Source of the DNA: Neorhizobium petrolearium
Lineage (GTDB): Bacteria > Pseudomonadota > Alphaproteobacteria > Rhizobiales > Rhizobiaceae
Length of the DNA: 64,000 nt
Reading direction: 5' to 3'
NCBI RefSeq assembly: GCF_017873175.1
Contig: NZ_JAGGJW010000001.1
Span: 682,001 to 746,000 of the forward strand
Shown: piece by piece, positions 53,504 to 62,954 of the stretch
How positions within the stretch are numbered: the first letter of the stretch is position 1
Layout: every line of letters begins with the position of its first letter
Made by a program: the position numbers and the translations under genes
Notes under the pieces: generated by a model
Databases searched by the model: none
What the model was told of the DNA's origin: nothing
What the model saw: the letters and a program-made list of their open reading frames with translations, nothing else

Positions 53504-53600
53504 GAGGCTGTTATCGATCAGGTTTCAAGGGTGGCGCGAGCCCGTCTTCAGGCGCACAAAGCGTGGCCCGCCTGCCAAAAAACTGGTTCGTGACAGCCTC
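53504..53600 (-). ncRNA. Structured leader element upstream of cysH
   Basis: GAGGCTGTTA (53504-53513) pairs with TGACAGCCTC (53591-53600), ten pairs with one wobble, closing a 97-base domain. Inside are CAGGCG/CGCCTG (53549-53574 region) and a GGC-GCGA-GCC hairpin near 53533-53542. It lies about 140 bases upstream of cysH on its strand. It may be a cis-regulatory RNA, a small RNA or a short repeat; I cannot match it to a known riboswitch. The rest of the 461-base gap between cysH and the Rrf2 gene shows nothing clear. Confidence 0.5.
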
Positions 53601-53827
53601 TAACCAAACGTGACCGGTTTTATCGCCGGAAACACCCGTATTGGTTTGTAATTTCTCATGATTTGAGCTAATCCGGATACAGGCTCGCAAGGCAGGGTAT
53701 TCGTTTGCGGGCATGCAGCCCCTGAGCGCCTTTTCCGGCGAACCCGTGGATGCCCCGAGGAAGCTGATTTAAGCGGCGCCGTGAGAGCCTTAGCCTCGCG
53801 GCGACGAGAGTGTTTGATGGTTGCGTG

Positions 53828-54286
53828 ATGATATCCCAGAAAGCGAAATATGCGCTGAGGGCGCTGGCCGCCCTTGCGCAGGCCGATCCAGACGAGCCAA
53901 TGCTGATCTCCGAGATCGCCGTTCAGCAGAGTATTCCAAAGAAGTTCCTGGAACAGATCCTGCTCGACCTGAAGCGCTCCGGAATCGTCGTCAGTCGTCG
54001 CGGCAAGCAGGGCGGTTATCTTCTCTTGAAGCCGGCCGACGCCATCACCTTCGGCGAAGTGCTGCGTCTCGTCGACGGGCCGATCGCGCCACTGCCTTGC
54101 CTGTCGCAGACCGCCTACCGGAAATGCGAGGATTGCGACGGCGAGCAACTTTGCGAGATTCGCCATGTCTTCGCCCGCGTGGCCGATGCCACGCGCAATG
54201 TGCTGTTCACCACCACGATCGCGGATGCCATCGAAGGCACCGGCGAGACCAAGGCTCCAGCCGCCCGCGAGCTTCTGACGGCTTGA
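53828..54286 (+). CDS. Rrf2-family transcriptional regulator
   Basis: A 152-residue regulator. The winged helix is ISEIAVQQSIPKKFLEQILLDL near residues 28-49 with wing GIVVSRRGKQGGYLL near 53-67. The cysteine group CLSQTAYRKCEDCDGEQLC near 92-110 could bind an iron-sulfur cluster, as in IscR, NsrR or RsrR. Divergent placement next to cysHDN suggests control of sulfate assimilation, comparable to CymR in role. ATG at 53828 is chosen for alignment with the family; the ribosome site is weak. Confidence 0.9.
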   Translation: MISQKAKYALRALAALAQADPDEPMLISEIAVQQSIPKKFLEQILLDLKRSGIVVSRRGKQGGYLLLKPADAITFGEVLRLVDGPIAPLPCLSQTAYRKCEDCDGEQLCEIRHVFARVADATRNVLFTTTIADAIEGTGETKAPAARELLTA

Positions 54287-54299
54287 GACCTTGTTGGTC

Positions 54300-55040
54300 C
54301 TAGCCAGCTGCCGTAACGTCGAAAACCAGCAATCCGGGTCTTTCCAAAGGCAGTTGCGCGACAACCTGTCCTTCCGGGTTGAGGACAGCGGTTGGTCCCC
54401 AGGCAACGCGTCCGTTGCGCTCGCCGGTGACGTCCGAGGAAATGAGCCAGAGGCCGGTCTCGCGGCATCGTTCGCCGCGTGACGTATTGTGCACATCCCT
54501 GAAGATTTCGGCCGTCTGTCGCGGCATCATGTTGTTGGCCGAACAGACGATCAGTGATGCGCCGAGCTCGGCGACCCGTCGCGCGGCCTCCGGAAAGTTC
54601 GTGTCGTAGCAGATATTGATCCCGAAACGCAGCCCGTCGACCTCGAAGACGCTTTGCTGATGGCCGACGTCGAAGATCCTCTCTCCGCCTAGCAGATGAA
54701 CCTTCCGATAGCTGCCGACGACCTTGCCTTGTGAGACAACCAGGGCCGTGTTGAAGAGCCGACTGTCCGCGGCCTCGATCATGCCGACGACGATCGTTGG
54801 CCCGGTTTTCGGAAATTGCTGCAGCACCACCTCGAACTCCGGCAGCGAGAGGTCGAGCGCGGCATGCCGTGCCGGGGCTTCATCCAGTAGATAACCTTGC
54901 AGGAAACCTTCCGGAAAACACAGCAGCCTCGCGCCTTCGGCCTCTGCCCGTGCGGCGAATTCGCGAAGACACGCAAGGGCGGTCCCAATGTCGTTCCTGA
55001 ATTCCGGCGTCTGTGCGGCGGCGATCCTGACGGTTTTCAT
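54300..55040 (-). CDS. Carbon-nitrogen hydrolase (nitrilase family)
   Basis: A 246-residue amidohydrolase. The catalytic triad of the family is visible: Glu in LLCFPEGFLQGY near residue 44, Lys in SYRKVHLLG near 113 and Cys in INICYDTNFPEAAR near 145. It hydrolyses a C-N bond of an amide, carbamoyl compound or nitrile. The branch is not clear. It is convergent with the Rrf2 gene and 17 bases downstream of the GreA-like gene on the same strand. Confidence 0.92.
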   Translation of the reverse strand: MKTVRIAAAQTPEFRNDIGTALACLREFAARAEAEGARLLCFPEGFLQGYLLDEAPARHAALDLSLPEFEVVLQQFPKTGPTIVVGMIEAADSRLFNTALVVSQGKVVGSYRKVHLLGGERIFDVGHQQSVFEVDGLRFGINICYDTNFPEAARRVAELGASLIVCSANNMMPRQTAEIFRDVHNTSRGERCRETGLWLISSDVTGERNGRVAWGPTAVLNPEGQVVAQLPLERPGLLVFDVTAAG

Positions 55041-55057
55041 GTGCTTTCGCTCGTGTC

Positions 55058-55540
55058 CTACGAGATGGCGAGAATCTCAAGCTCCTGAGTTCCGACGCTC
55101 ACGACGTCACCCACGGCTTTGCCCGTCAGAGCGCGGGCGACCGGTGACACATACGAAATCGATCCGGCTTTGGGATCAGCTTCGTCCTCTCCCACGATGC
55201 GGTATTTCTGTATCCGTCCGTCCTCACGGCTGAAGGTGACCGTGCTGTCGAATGCCACGGTATCCGTTGAAGTCGGATGGGGGATCACCTGGGCCGTGCG
55301 AACTCTTTCCGAAAAATAGCGCAGATCACGCAAGGGGCTCGCTGCCTGCCGCCGCCGCTCATTCACATCTTCGATTGCGTTTGCAGTATTGTAGGCCTCG
55401 CGAGCTTGAGCCAGTTGCAATTCCAGTGTTCTCAATCCCGCATCCGTAACGAGATTTGGATGGGGAGAAATCGGACGGTCGGGCAGCAGTGTTTCCGAAG
55501 CTGTTTCGGAACTCTCTTCCTTGGTGAAGGCAACACTCAA
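55058..55540 (-). CDS. GreA/GreB-family transcription elongation factor-like protein
   Basis: A 160-residue protein. The N-terminal half has a coiled coil (TDAGLRTLELQLAQAREAYN), the C-terminal half a GreA/GreB domain (FSREDGRIQKYRIVGEDEAD, ISYVSPVARALTGKAVGDVV). Its 35-residue leader before the coiled coil distinguishes it from GreA itself. The start is TTG at 55540 (SVAFTKEESSE), with GGAG about 10 bases before; upstream translation in the same frame does not look coding. It may rescue stalled RNA polymerase or, as in Rnk, compete with Gre factors. Confidence 0.83.
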   Translation of the reverse strand: MSVAFTKEESSETASETLLPDRPISPHPNLVTDAGLRTLELQLAQAREAYNTANAIEDVNERRRQAASPLRDLRYFSERVRTAQVIPHPTSTDTVAFDSTVTFSREDGRIQKYRIVGEDEADPKAGSISYVSPVARALTGKAVGDVVSVGTQELEILAIS

Positions 55541-55801
55541 TCTCGAACTCCATTCAGGTATGGCTTGGTCTGGTTGGTGAGGCAGCGATCCTGGATTCGC
55601 TGGAACGGTATATAGTTGCAATCGCCCGATGCAGAATATGCGAAGAGAAATCCTCCCAAGATCCCGACTACGGCAGGATTGCGATTTTCTGAAGCGGGAT
55701 CTTTCCGGTCCCCCATTCTCTCCATGCGCCAACCGCTAGCGCTTTCTTTGCCGGTTGCATCGGGGAGGGGAAACAATTTTGCCTTTTCTTCGCACCAGAT
55801 T

Positions 55802-55819
55802 GACTAAGACGACTTAGTC
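55802..55819. promoter_or_regulatory. Palindrome in the sulfate-binding-protein promoter
   Basis: GACTAAG (55802-55808) and CTTAGTC (55813-55819) are exact inverted repeats around ACGA. TTGACT at 55800-55805 may be the -35 element, so a bound protein would block the promoter. It is 37 bases before the start codon. The remaining 316-base gap shows no other feature. The nearby Rrf2 regulator or a Cys/LysR-type protein could be the ligand. Confidence 0.55.
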
Positions 55820-55856
55820 GATAGAGTTTTGGGTGAAATCAGCAGGAGGGAACACC

Positions 55857-56903
55857 ATGTTTCGTTTCACCCAGGAATTTGGCGATGGGTTCTTTAGAAG
55901 GTTGGGTGCCGTTGCTATCGGCCTTTCCCTGACGGTCGGGCTTTTCACACCCGCCAATGCCGACAGCCGGCTCCTCAACGTCTCCTATGATCCGACCCGG
56001 GAGCTCTACGAGGAATACAACATCGCGTTCGCGAAACACTGGAAGGCGGAGACGGGGGAGACGGTTTCCATCGAGCAGTCGCATGGCGGGTCCGGCCGTC
56101 AGGCCCGTTCGGTCATCGAGGGGCTTGAGGCGGATGTCGTGACCCTGGCGCTCGGCAGCGATATCGATGCCATCTCGGCGATAAGCAGCAGGATAAAGCC
56201 CGGCTGGGAAGCGAAGTTCCCGAACAATTCCGCGCCCTATACATCCACGATCGTCTTTCTCGTGCGCAAGGGCAACCCGAAGGGGATCGCGAACTGGAGC
56301 GATCTCGTCAAGGACGGCGTCGAAGTGGTGACCCCAAATCCGAAGACCTCCGGCGGCGCACGCTGGAACTATCTGGCGGCCTGGGCCTGGGCGAACGAGG
56401 AATACAAGGGCGATCAGCAGAAGATCAAGGCCTATATGAGCGAGCTGTTTCGCCATGTCCCGGTGATGGATACCGGTGCGCGCGGCGCAACGACGACATT
56501 CACGGAGAGAGGGATCGGCGATGTCCTGCTCGCATGGGAAAACGAAGCCTATCTGGCTCGCAAGGAACTCGGCGAGGATGCATTCGACATCGTCGTGCCG
56601 CCGATCTCGATCCTGGCCGAGCCGCCGGTCGCAATCGTCGATGCCAATGTCGACCGGCACGGGACACGGAAACTCGCCGAAGCCTATCTGCAATATCTCT
56701 ACTCGAAGGAGGGGCAGACCATCGCCGCCAGGAATTTCTACCGGCCGGTCAACCGGGATCTTGTCGATCCGTCTCTTCTTCAGGCATTGCCGGACACCAG
56801 GCTCGTGACCATCAACGATCCGCTCTTCGGCGGATGGAAGAAAGCGCAGCCCGAGCATTTCGGCAATGGCGGGACCTTCGACCAGGTCGCGGGGGCGCGC
56901 TGA
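55857..56903 (+). CDS. Sulfate/thiosulfate ABC transporter substrate-binding protein
   Basis: A 348-residue periplasmic protein of the Sbp/CysP family. Leader about 1-35 (LGAVAIGLSLTVGLFTPANA). Mature hallmarks are LNVSYDPTRELYEEYN, IEQSHGGSGRQARSVIEG near 71-88, PNPKTSGGARWNYLAAWAW near 160-178 and the late FYRPVNRDL. ATG at 55857 follows AGGAGG. cysT, cysW and cysA, its usual partners, do not follow; an unrelated ClC gene is convergent. It must use permeases encoded elsewhere. Confidence 0.93.
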   Translation: MFRFTQEFGDGFFRRLGAVAIGLSLTVGLFTPANADSRLLNVSYDPTRELYEEYNIAFAKHWKAETGETVSIEQSHGGSGRQARSVIEGLEADVVTLALGSDIDAISAISSRIKPGWEAKFPNNSAPYTSTIVFLVRKGNPKGIANWSDLVKDGVEVVTPNPKTSGGARWNYLAAWAWANEEYKGDQQKIKAYMSELFRHVPVMDTGARGATTTFTERGIGDVLLAWENEAYLARKELGEDAFDIVVPPISILAEPPVAIVDANVDRHGTRKLAEAYLQYLYSKEGQTIAARNFYRPVNRDLVDPSLLQALPDTRLVTINDPLFGGWKKAQPEHFGNGGTFDQVAGAR

Positions 56904-56912
56904 CTTCCACCT

Positions 56913-58295
56913 TCATGCGTCAGGTGCGGTGACGGCATCGCCCTGGCTTCTGGTGCTGCCGGCTTGCTGATCCGCCCGCCTGGCGCGGATGCTTGCCGCA
57001 ATGAAGGCGCGGGAGAGCCCGTGATAGAGTGGTTCGGGGGACAACATGCGCGACGTGATGTAGCCGAGCATGGAGGCGGCCATGATCGGGATGACGGCCT
57101 CGTGGTCGCCGGTCATCTCGATGATGATGACGAAAGCCGTCATCGGCGCCTGCACGACGCCGGCGAAGTAGCCGGCCATTCCGAGCAAGGCTGAAAGCGC
57201 GATGCTTGCGCCGAAAAGGGTGCCGAGCGTCGCCCCGAGGCCGACGCCGACCGAGAGCGAAGGCGCGAAAATGCCGCCGGGAATGCCGGAGATCATCGAG
57301 AGGAAGGTTGCGCCGAGCTTCTCGATAAAGAAGGTTGGCGATACCGTTGCGCCTTCCAGCATGGCGCTGGCTTCCTTGTAGCCAGTGCCGAAAGTCTGGC
57401 CGCCGGAGATGAGGCCGATGACCGCCACCGCCAGCCCACAGCCTGCAGCAAGCCAGACCATCCGCTTCAATGGGCTTGGATGTGCCCACCGCCTGATCCT
57501 GCGGGAGGCGCGGATTGCGCCGGCGCTGAACGCGGCTCCCAGCGCGCCGCCGCAAATGCCGCAGATCGCCACCATCGCCCAGTCGAGGTGAGAGGTGGCC
57601 ATGACAGAGGTTTCCCCGAAATAGGTATAGCTGCCGACAAGCCCGAGCGCTGCAAGGCCGGAGAGGATGACGGCCGTCAGGACCAGGCCGTTGGCGCGGG
57701 ATTCGTAGGTTCGGCTCATCTCCTCGATGGCAAAGACGATCCCGGCGAGCGGCGTGTTGAAGGCGGCGGCGATGCCGGCCGCGGACCCTGCGAGAATGAG
57801 CCCGCGCGCCTGGGCCATGCCGCCGAAGCGGCCGACGGCGAGCATGATCGAAGCGCCCACCTGAACGGTTGGCCCTTCACGGCCGATCGAGGCGCCGCAG
57901 AATAGTCCAACGATGGTGAGGACGATCTTGCCGGCTGCAAGTTTGAGGGATAGAAGCCCCAGCCGATCGGTATCGTTTCGCAGGTGCCGCGCGGCGATCG
58001 CCTGCGGAATGCCGCTGCCTTGTGTATTCGGAAAGACGGCGAACGCCAGCCAGGCACACAGCGCGAACCCGGCAGGCGTCAGGACGAGCGGCAGCAGGAA
58101 CGCATAGGGACCGACCTCGGTCAACCGCGCGAAAAAGTCCTGCGCCTTGTCGGCGGCCAGGGCGAAGCCGACACTGACAAAGCCGATTGCTATCGCGCCG
58201 ATCCAGAAAACAATCCGTGGTTTCCACACGTTCCAAGAGACGCGCATGACACGCGAACGGCGGAACATCTTTGATTTGCGATAGGAAACAGGCAT
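56913..58295 (-). CDS. ClC-type chloride channel/antiporter
   Basis: A 460-residue membrane protein of the ClC family. The anion-filter blocks are all present: GSGIPQAI near residues 93-100, GREGPTVQVGA near 138-148 with the gating Glu, and GIPGGIFAPSLSVGVG near 337-352; the helix-R Tyr equivalent lies in the C-terminal part. It ends without CBS domains. The reason for its position is not clear. It is convergent with the sulfate-binding-protein gene, nine bases between the stops. Confidence 0.94.
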   Translation of the reverse strand: MPVSYRKSKMFRRSRVMRVSWNVWKPRIVFWIGAIAIGFVSVGFALAADKAQDFFARLTEVGPYAFLLPLVLTPAGFALCAWLAFAVFPNTQGSGIPQAIAARHLRNDTDRLGLLSLKLAAGKIVLTIVGLFCGASIGREGPTVQVGASIMLAVGRFGGMAQARGLILAGSAAGIAAAFNTPLAGIVFAIEEMSRTYESRANGLVLTAVILSGLAALGLVGSYTYFGETSVMATSHLDWAMVAICGICGGALGAAFSAGAIRASRRIRRWAHPSPLKRMVWLAAGCGLAVAVIGLISGGQTFGTGYKEASAMLEGATVSPTFFIEKLGATFLSMISGIPGGIFAPSLSVGVGLGATLGTLFGASIALSALLGMAGYFAGVVQAPMTAFVIIIEMTGDHEAVIPIMAASMLGYITSRMLSPEPLYHGLSRAFIAASIRARRADQQAGSTRSQGDAVTAPDA

Positions 58296-58498
58296 GGCGA
58301 CCTTGGCTGGGATCGACTCCGCTTATTCGCTTCCCCGGCATGGATTGCAAGCCGCGAGGCCGCAGAATGTGTCGTAAAGTTCATTTCCAGGACGAGTTTC
58401 GGGAGATGATATCAAGATTCGGTGAAAAACTCTGGCGATGGTGTCCCGCCGTCACATGTTGATGTGCAGCCGGATGTAGAAAATGGAGAGTTGCCGCC

Positions 58499-58882
58499 AT
58501 GCCTCATCGTTCCATCACCCGCACTCTTGCCGGAGCTGCGATCGTTGCCGCTTTCGCCGGCACTGCCTCCGCCCATCACGGCTGGTCCTGGGCGGAGGCC
58601 GACCAGATCGACCTCAAGGGTACCATCCACTCGATTTCCTTCGCCCCGCCGCATCCGACACTGGAAGTCCAGGCCGAAGACGGCATCTGGCGCGTCGAAC
58701 TCGGCAATCCGAACCAGACCCGCCGCTCCGGCTTCGTGGAAGGCCAGGCGAAGGTCGGCGACGAGATCATCGCCACCGGCAACCGCTCGGCGGATGGCAA
58801 CGAGAAGCGTATGAAGGCCGTCCGGATCGCCGTCGCGGGCAAGACTTTCGACATCTATCCGGAACGCATCCGGACGAACTGA
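58499..58882 (+). CDS. DUF6152 family periplasmic protein
   Basis: A 127-residue exported protein. Leader TRTLAGAAIVAAFAGTASA precedes HHGWSWAEADQIDLKGTIHS, the family's start with two adjacent histidines, followed by SFAPPHPTLEVQ and a C-terminal GKTFDIYPERI. The histidines suggest metal binding, but no function is known. It is followed eight bases later by a DUF6644-type membrane protein, its usual partner. Confidence 0.85.
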   Translation: MPHRSITRTLAGAAIVAAFAGTASAHHGWSWAEADQIDLKGTIHSISFAPPHPTLEVQAEDGIWRVELGNPNQTRRSGFVEGQAKVGDEIIATGNRSADGNEKRMKAVRIAVAGKTFDIYPERIRTN

Positions 58883-58889
58883 GGCGGGA

Positions 58890-59360
58890 ATGGAATTTCT
58901 TGCTCCGCTCGCCGAAACGCCGATCGCCCGGGCACTGATCACGTCCTCGACGCTCTACCTCCTGGTCAATGCCGTCCACATTCTTGGGCTCGGCATGCTG
59001 TTCGGCGCGATCCTGGCGCTGGATCTCCTGCTTCTCGGCCTCGCGCCGGCCGTGCCTTTGCCGGCTGTTGCCGCCTACCTCTCGCGCATGGCCGGTTTGG
59101 GCGTGGCGCTTGCCATCGTCACCGGGCTTTGTCTCTTCACCGTCAAACCGTTGGAATATGCCCGCAATCCGGCGTTCCTCGTGAAGCTCGGTTTCATTGC
59201 CGCAGGGTTGCTCAACGTCGCCTTCGTTCACTCCGGCAAAGGCTGGAAAGCCGTACTTGCCGGCGAGGCAGCGACGATTCCTCTCCGTATCGGCGCCACG
59301 CTCTCCATCCTCATCTGGATCGCTGCCGTGATCGCCGGAAGATGGATCGGGTTTCTCTAG
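58890..59360 (+). CDS. DUF6644-like membrane protein
   Basis: A 156-residue protein with four membrane segments (about 17-40, 53-75, 85-105 and 130-152). The first carries STLYLLVNAVHILGLGMLFG, a His-containing pattern seen in small membrane proteins next to DUF6152, possibly heme- or metal-linked. Eight bases separate it from the DUF6152 gene, so they form an operon. Function unknown. Confidence 0.8.
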   Translation: MEFLAPLAETPIARALITSSTLYLLVNAVHILGLGMLFGAILALDLLLLGLAPAVPLPAVAAYLSRMAGLGVALAIVTGLCLFTVKPLEYARNPAFLVKLGFIAAGLLNVAFVHSGKGWKAVLAGEAATIPLRIGATLSILIWIAAVIAGRWIGFL

Positions 59361-59423
59361 TTTTGGCTTGATCCGACTCTGAAGTCGATGCAACTTTCAG
59401 GATAGGCAATCAAGGATTGCATC

Positions 59424-59720
59424 GTGAGCCAAAACCCTGTTGAACGGGCAGGAGAGCAGCGAGAGTTTATTCTGAGAGGTGTGGCCTCTCTGGAAGAGGC
59501 TAGAAGAACAGGCGTCTACTACAGTTCACAAGAAGTGTTAGCGGAAATGCGCACATTATTGGACAGAAGAAAGATGGCTGAAAGAGCGGAGACCCAAAAG
59601 CGGCTGGAAGACGCTTTTGGCCTTTGGTCCGAACCTAAGGTAGACGGACAAGAATATCAGCAAGCCTTGAGGCAGGAGTGGGATATTCTTACCGGTCGCT
59701 CACCGCCGCTCGAGGATTGA
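59424..59720 (+). CDS. Small hypothetical protein, possibly antitoxin-like
   Basis: A 98-residue, charged, probably helical protein. The segment [20 protein letters not shown] near residues 20-39 resembles small antitoxin-like proteins paired with RelE/ParE toxins, but no toxin gene follows. GTG at 59424 follows AAGG. Base composition is clearly less GC-rich than its neighbours (many AGA, TTA and ACA codons), which suggests recent transfer. The last 32 bases overlap the end of betA. The role is a guess only. Confidence 0.6.
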   Translation: MSQNPVERAGEQREFILRGVASLEEARRTGVYYSSQEVLAEMRTLLDRRKMAERAETQKRLEDAFGLWSEPKVDGQEYQQALRQEWDILTGRSPPLED

Positions 59721-61338
59721 CCCAGGGCTCCTGATTGCTGCGCGGCAGCGGCGTTTTCCCGAGGATGTGGTCGGCCGCCTTTTCGCCGGTCATGATCGAG
59801 GGGCCGTTCAGGTTGCCGTAGGTGACGTGCGGGAAGATCGATGAGTCCGCGACCCTGAGCCCTTCCAAGCCAATCACCCGGCATTCAGGGTCGACGACCG
59901 CCATTGGATCATCGGCGCGGCCCATGCGGCAGGTGCCGCAGGGATGATAGGCGCTTTCCAGATGTTCGCGCAGGAACGCATCGATCTCGTCATCCGTCTG
60001 CACCTTTTCGCCCGGCTGGATTTCCGGCCCGCGATAGTGATCGAACGCCGTCTGGGAGAAGATCTCACGGGTCAGCCGCACGCAATGGCGGAATTTTTCC
60101 CAATCCTCCGGATGGCTCATGTAGTTGAAGCGCAGCACTGGGTCGGCCTTCGGGTCGGGAGACCGGAGTGTCACGTTCCCGCGTGATTTCGACAGGTTGT
60201 AGCCGACATGCACCTGGAAGCCGTGGGTGTTGGCGGCTGCGCGTCCGTCATAGGAGATGGCGACCGGCAGGAAGTGATATTGGATGTCCGGCTGCTTCAG
60301 GCCCGGCGCGGAGCGCAGGAAGGCGCAAGCCTCGAACTGGTTGGATGCGCCGAGCCCACGCTTCGACAGAAGCCATTGCGCGCCGACGACCCCCTGCCAG
60401 AACCACGGCAGCCAGGAATAGAGCGACACCGGCTTGGTGGAGACCTGCTGGAAATAGAATTCCATATGGTCCTGCAGGTTGGCGCCGACGCCTGGCCGGT
60501 CAGCCTTCACCTCTATGCCCATCGATTTCAGATGCTCCGCCGGGCCGATGCCCGAAAGCATCAGCAGTTTCGGCGAATTGAAGGCGGAAGCCGAGACGAT
60601 GACTTCGCGGTTCGCCCGGACCACTTCGGTCACGCCGCGCCGCTCGATTTCGACGCCCACCGCCCGACCGTCCTCGATCACGATCCTGTTGGCGAAGCCG
60701 TAAACCAGTTGGACATTCGGGCGCTTCAATGCGGGCTTGAGGTAGGCATTCGCCGCGGACCAGCGCCGGCCCCTGTAGATGGTCTGTTCCATCAGCCCGA
60801 AGCCTTCCTGCTTCGAGCCGTTGTAATCCTCGGTCGTTTCGAAACCGGCCTGCCGGCCCGCCTGGATGAAGGCGTGGAACAGCGGGTTCTTCACCGGCCC
60901 GCGCTTGACATGCAGCGGCCCGTCCGTGCCGCGCCATCCTTCCTCGCCACCCTCGGAAGTCTCCATCCGCTTGAAATAGGGCAGGACGTCGGCATAAGCC
61001 CAGCCGGTCGCGCCGAGCGCCTCCCAGCGGTTGTAGTCTTCCGCGTGGCCGCGAACATAGACGAGTCCGTTGATCGAGGACGACCCGCCGATCACCTTTC
61101 CGCGCGGCGCGGTGATCCGCCGGTTGTTGAGGTTCGGCTCGGGCTCGGAAAGATAGCCCCAGTTGTAGCGCTTCATGCTCATCGGCCAGGCGAGCGCGCC
61201 CGGCATCTGGATGAACGGCCCGAAATCCGTGCCCCCCGCCTCGATGACGATCACCGAATGCTTGCCGCCCTCCGACAGGCGATAGGCCATGGCGGAGCCC
61301 GCCGAACCGGAACCGATGATGACGAAATCTGCCTGCAT
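59689..61338 (-). CDS. betA: Choline dehydrogenase
   Basis: A 549-residue GMC oxidoreductase oxidising choline to betaine aldehyde. The FAD-binding [19 protein letters not shown] is at residues 5-23, [19 protein letters not shown] near 83-101 and the second GMC signature [20 protein letters not shown] near 250-269. The catalytic His region [10 protein letters not shown] lies near 460. ATG at 61338 (MQADFVIIG) is preferred over a start five codons upstream. It is the last gene of betC-betB-betA. Confidence 0.96.
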   Translation of the reverse strand: MQADFVIIGSGSAGSAMAYRLSEGGKHSVIVIEAGGTDFGPFIQMPGALAWPMSMKRYNWGYLSEPEPNLNNRRITAPRGKVIGGSSSINGLVYVRGHAEDYNRWEALGATGWAYADVLPYFKRMETSEGGEEGWRGTDGPLHVKRGPVKNPLFHAFIQAGRQAGFETTEDYNGSKQEGFGLMEQTIYRGRRWSAANAYLKPALKRPNVQLVYGFANRIVIEDGRAVGVEIERRGVTEVVRANREVIVSASAFNSPKLLMLSGIGPAEHLKSMGIEVKADRPGVGANLQDHMEFYFQQVSTKPVSLYSWLPWFWQGVVGAQWLLSKRGLGASNQFEACAFLRSAPGLKQPDIQYHFLPVAISYDGRAAANTHGFQVHVGYNLSKSRGNVTLRSPDPKADPVLRFNYMSHPEDWEKFRHCVRLTREIFSQTAFDHYRGPEIQPGEKVQTDDEIDAFLREHLESAYHPCGTCRMGRADDPMAVVDPECRVIGLEGLRVADSSIFPHVTYGNLNGPSIMTGEKAADHILGKTPLPRSNQEPWVNPRAAVSDR

Positions 61339-61342
61339 GAGT

Positions 61343-61480
61343 TGCCCCCTCATCCGGCTGCCGCCACCTTCTCCCCGCGGGCGGGGAGAAGGGATATGCC
61401 GCGCCGTTTCTTGTTCTTCGACGCCCCGTGTGCCGCGTTCACTCTCCCCGCGCGCGGGGAGAGTGTTAGGGTGAGGGGCA
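61343..61480. repeat. Palindromic intergenic mosaic repeat between betB and betA
   Basis: Two palindromes lie in tandem: CCTTCTCCCCGC-GG-GCGGGGAGAAGG (61367-61392) and ACTCTCCCCGCG/CGCGGGGAGAGT (61441-61464, a perfect 24-base dyad). Flanking TGCCCCCTCAT (61343-61353) and GTGAGGGGCA (61471-61480) are inverted to each other. This arrangement is common between genes in Rhizobiaceae (recalled, not searched). As mRNA it would form strong hairpins between betB and betA and could stabilise or attenuate the messages. Confidence 0.75.
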
Positions 61481-61489
61481 TTCTATTCC

Positions 61490-62953
61490 TCAATACGGCG
61501 CCTCGACCTTGCCCATGCCCACATAGACCGTCTTCAGCTCGGAATAGTGCTCCAGCGCCGCGAGCGAATTCTCCCGTCCGAAACCGGACTGTTTCGAGCC
61601 GCCGAAGGGGATTTCCACCGGGCAGAGATTGTAGGTGTTGATCCACAGCGTGCCTGCCTGCAACTGGTCCACCACTCGATGGCCGCGCGTCAGGTCGGCG
61701 GTGAAGACGCCGGCCGAAAGGCCGAATTCCGTCGCGTTGGCCCGCGCGATCACCTCGTCCTCGTCGTCGAAATCGAGCACGCACATCACCGGCCCGAAAA
61801 TCTCCTCCCGCGCGATGGTCATCCTGTCGGTCACGTCGGAAAACACGGTCGGCTGGATGTAATAACCTTCGCCGGTGACATGGTTCGGAATGCCGCCACC
61901 GGTCAGAAGCGTCGCGCCCTCGGCCTTGCCCTTGTCGATATAGGACAGCACCTTCTGCCGCTGATCGAAGGAGACCATCGGCCCGAGCTGCGTCGCCTCG
62001 TCCATGGGGTCGCCGATGATGATCCTCTCCGTCCGCTCCTTCAGGCGAGACAGGAACTCGCTCTTGATGCCGCTTGACACGAAGACGCGGGTGCCGTTGG
62101 AGCAGACTTGGCCGGTGGAGTAGAAATTTCCGAGCATGGCGCCGCCGATGGCGCTGTCGAGATCCGCGTCGTCGAATACGATCAGCGGCGACTTGCCCCC
62201 GAGCTCCATCGTCACATGCTTGAGATTGCCCGCAGCGGCGGCGGCCACCTTGCGGCCGGTCGGCACCGATCCGGTCAGCGACACTTTCGCCACGTCCGGA
62301 TGGTTGACCAGAAGCGGCCCGGTATTCCGGTCCCCCTGGATAACGTTGTAGAGCCCTTTCGGTAGGCCGGCTTCAATGAGGATTTCGGCGATCTTCAGGG
62401 CTCCGAGCGGCGTGTTTTCGGAAGGCTTGAAGACCATGGCATTGCCGGCCGCCAGTGCCGGCGCACCCTTCCAGCAGGCGATCTGCTGCGGATAGTTCCA
62501 GGCGCCGATGCCGACGCAGACGCCGAGCGGCACGCGCTTCGTATAGGCGAAGTCGCGCCCGAGCGGGATGTAGTCGCCGTTCATGCCCGCGGCGATCACC
62601 CCGCCGAAGAATTCGAAACTGTCCGCGCCAGAGGTCGGGTCGGCGACAGTCGTCTCCTGGATCGGCTTGCCGGTATCGAGCGTCTCGAGTTCGGATAGCG
62701 CGCGGTTGCGCTCGCGCATGATCTCGGCGGCGCGCTTCAATATGCGCCCGCGCGCTGTCGGGCTCATTGCCGCCCATTCCGGCTGGGCGCGCTTGGCGGC
62801 CGCGATCGCCTTTTCGACGATGGCAGGCGTTGCCGCATGCAGCCGCGCGATCACCTCGCCGGTTGCCGGATAGAGGCTTTCGATGACTGCGCCATCTTCG
62901 TCCTCGACATATTCGCCGTCGATGAAATGGCTGGCGACGGGTTGGGCTTTCAT
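61490..62953 (-). CDS. betB: Betaine aldehyde dehydrogenase
   Basis: A 487-residue NAD-dependent dehydrogenase completing glycine betaine synthesis. The N-terminal [20 protein letters not shown] near residues 148-167, [12 protein letters not shown] near 173-184, the general base in MELGGKSP near 250 and the catalytic Cys in [12 protein letters not shown] near 285 are in the order and spacing of the ALDH family. It starts one base after the betC stop. Glycine betaine serves as osmoprotectant and as carbon and nitrogen source. Confidence 0.97.
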   Translation of the reverse strand: MKAQPVASHFIDGEYVEDEDGAVIESLYPATGEVIARLHAATPAIVEKAIAAAKRAQPEWAAMSPTARGRILKRAAEIMRERNRALSELETLDTGKPIQETTVADPTSGADSFEFFGGVIAAGMNGDYIPLGRDFAYTKRVPLGVCVGIGAWNYPQQIACWKGAPALAAGNAMVFKPSENTPLGALKIAEILIEAGLPKGLYNVIQGDRNTGPLLVNHPDVAKVSLTGSVPTGRKVAAAAAGNLKHVTMELGGKSPLIVFDDADLDSAIGGAMLGNFYSTGQVCSNGTRVFVSSGIKSEFLSRLKERTERIIIGDPMDEATQLGPMVSFDQRQKVLSYIDKGKAEGATLLTGGGIPNHVTGEGYYIQPTVFSDVTDRMTIAREEIFGPVMCVLDFDDEDEVIARANATEFGLSAGVFTADLTRGHRVVDQLQAGTLWINTYNLCPVEIPFGGSKQSGFGRENSLAALEHYSELKTVYVGMGKVEAPY

Positions 62954-62954
62954 C

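Noticed and set aside
53516..53532. TPP-riboswitch-like stretch ACCCTTGAAACCTGATC on the minus strand
   Set aside because: Only this arm matches; the CTGAGA arm and GGATAAT box are absent at proper spacing, and the next gene is cysH, not a thiamine gene.
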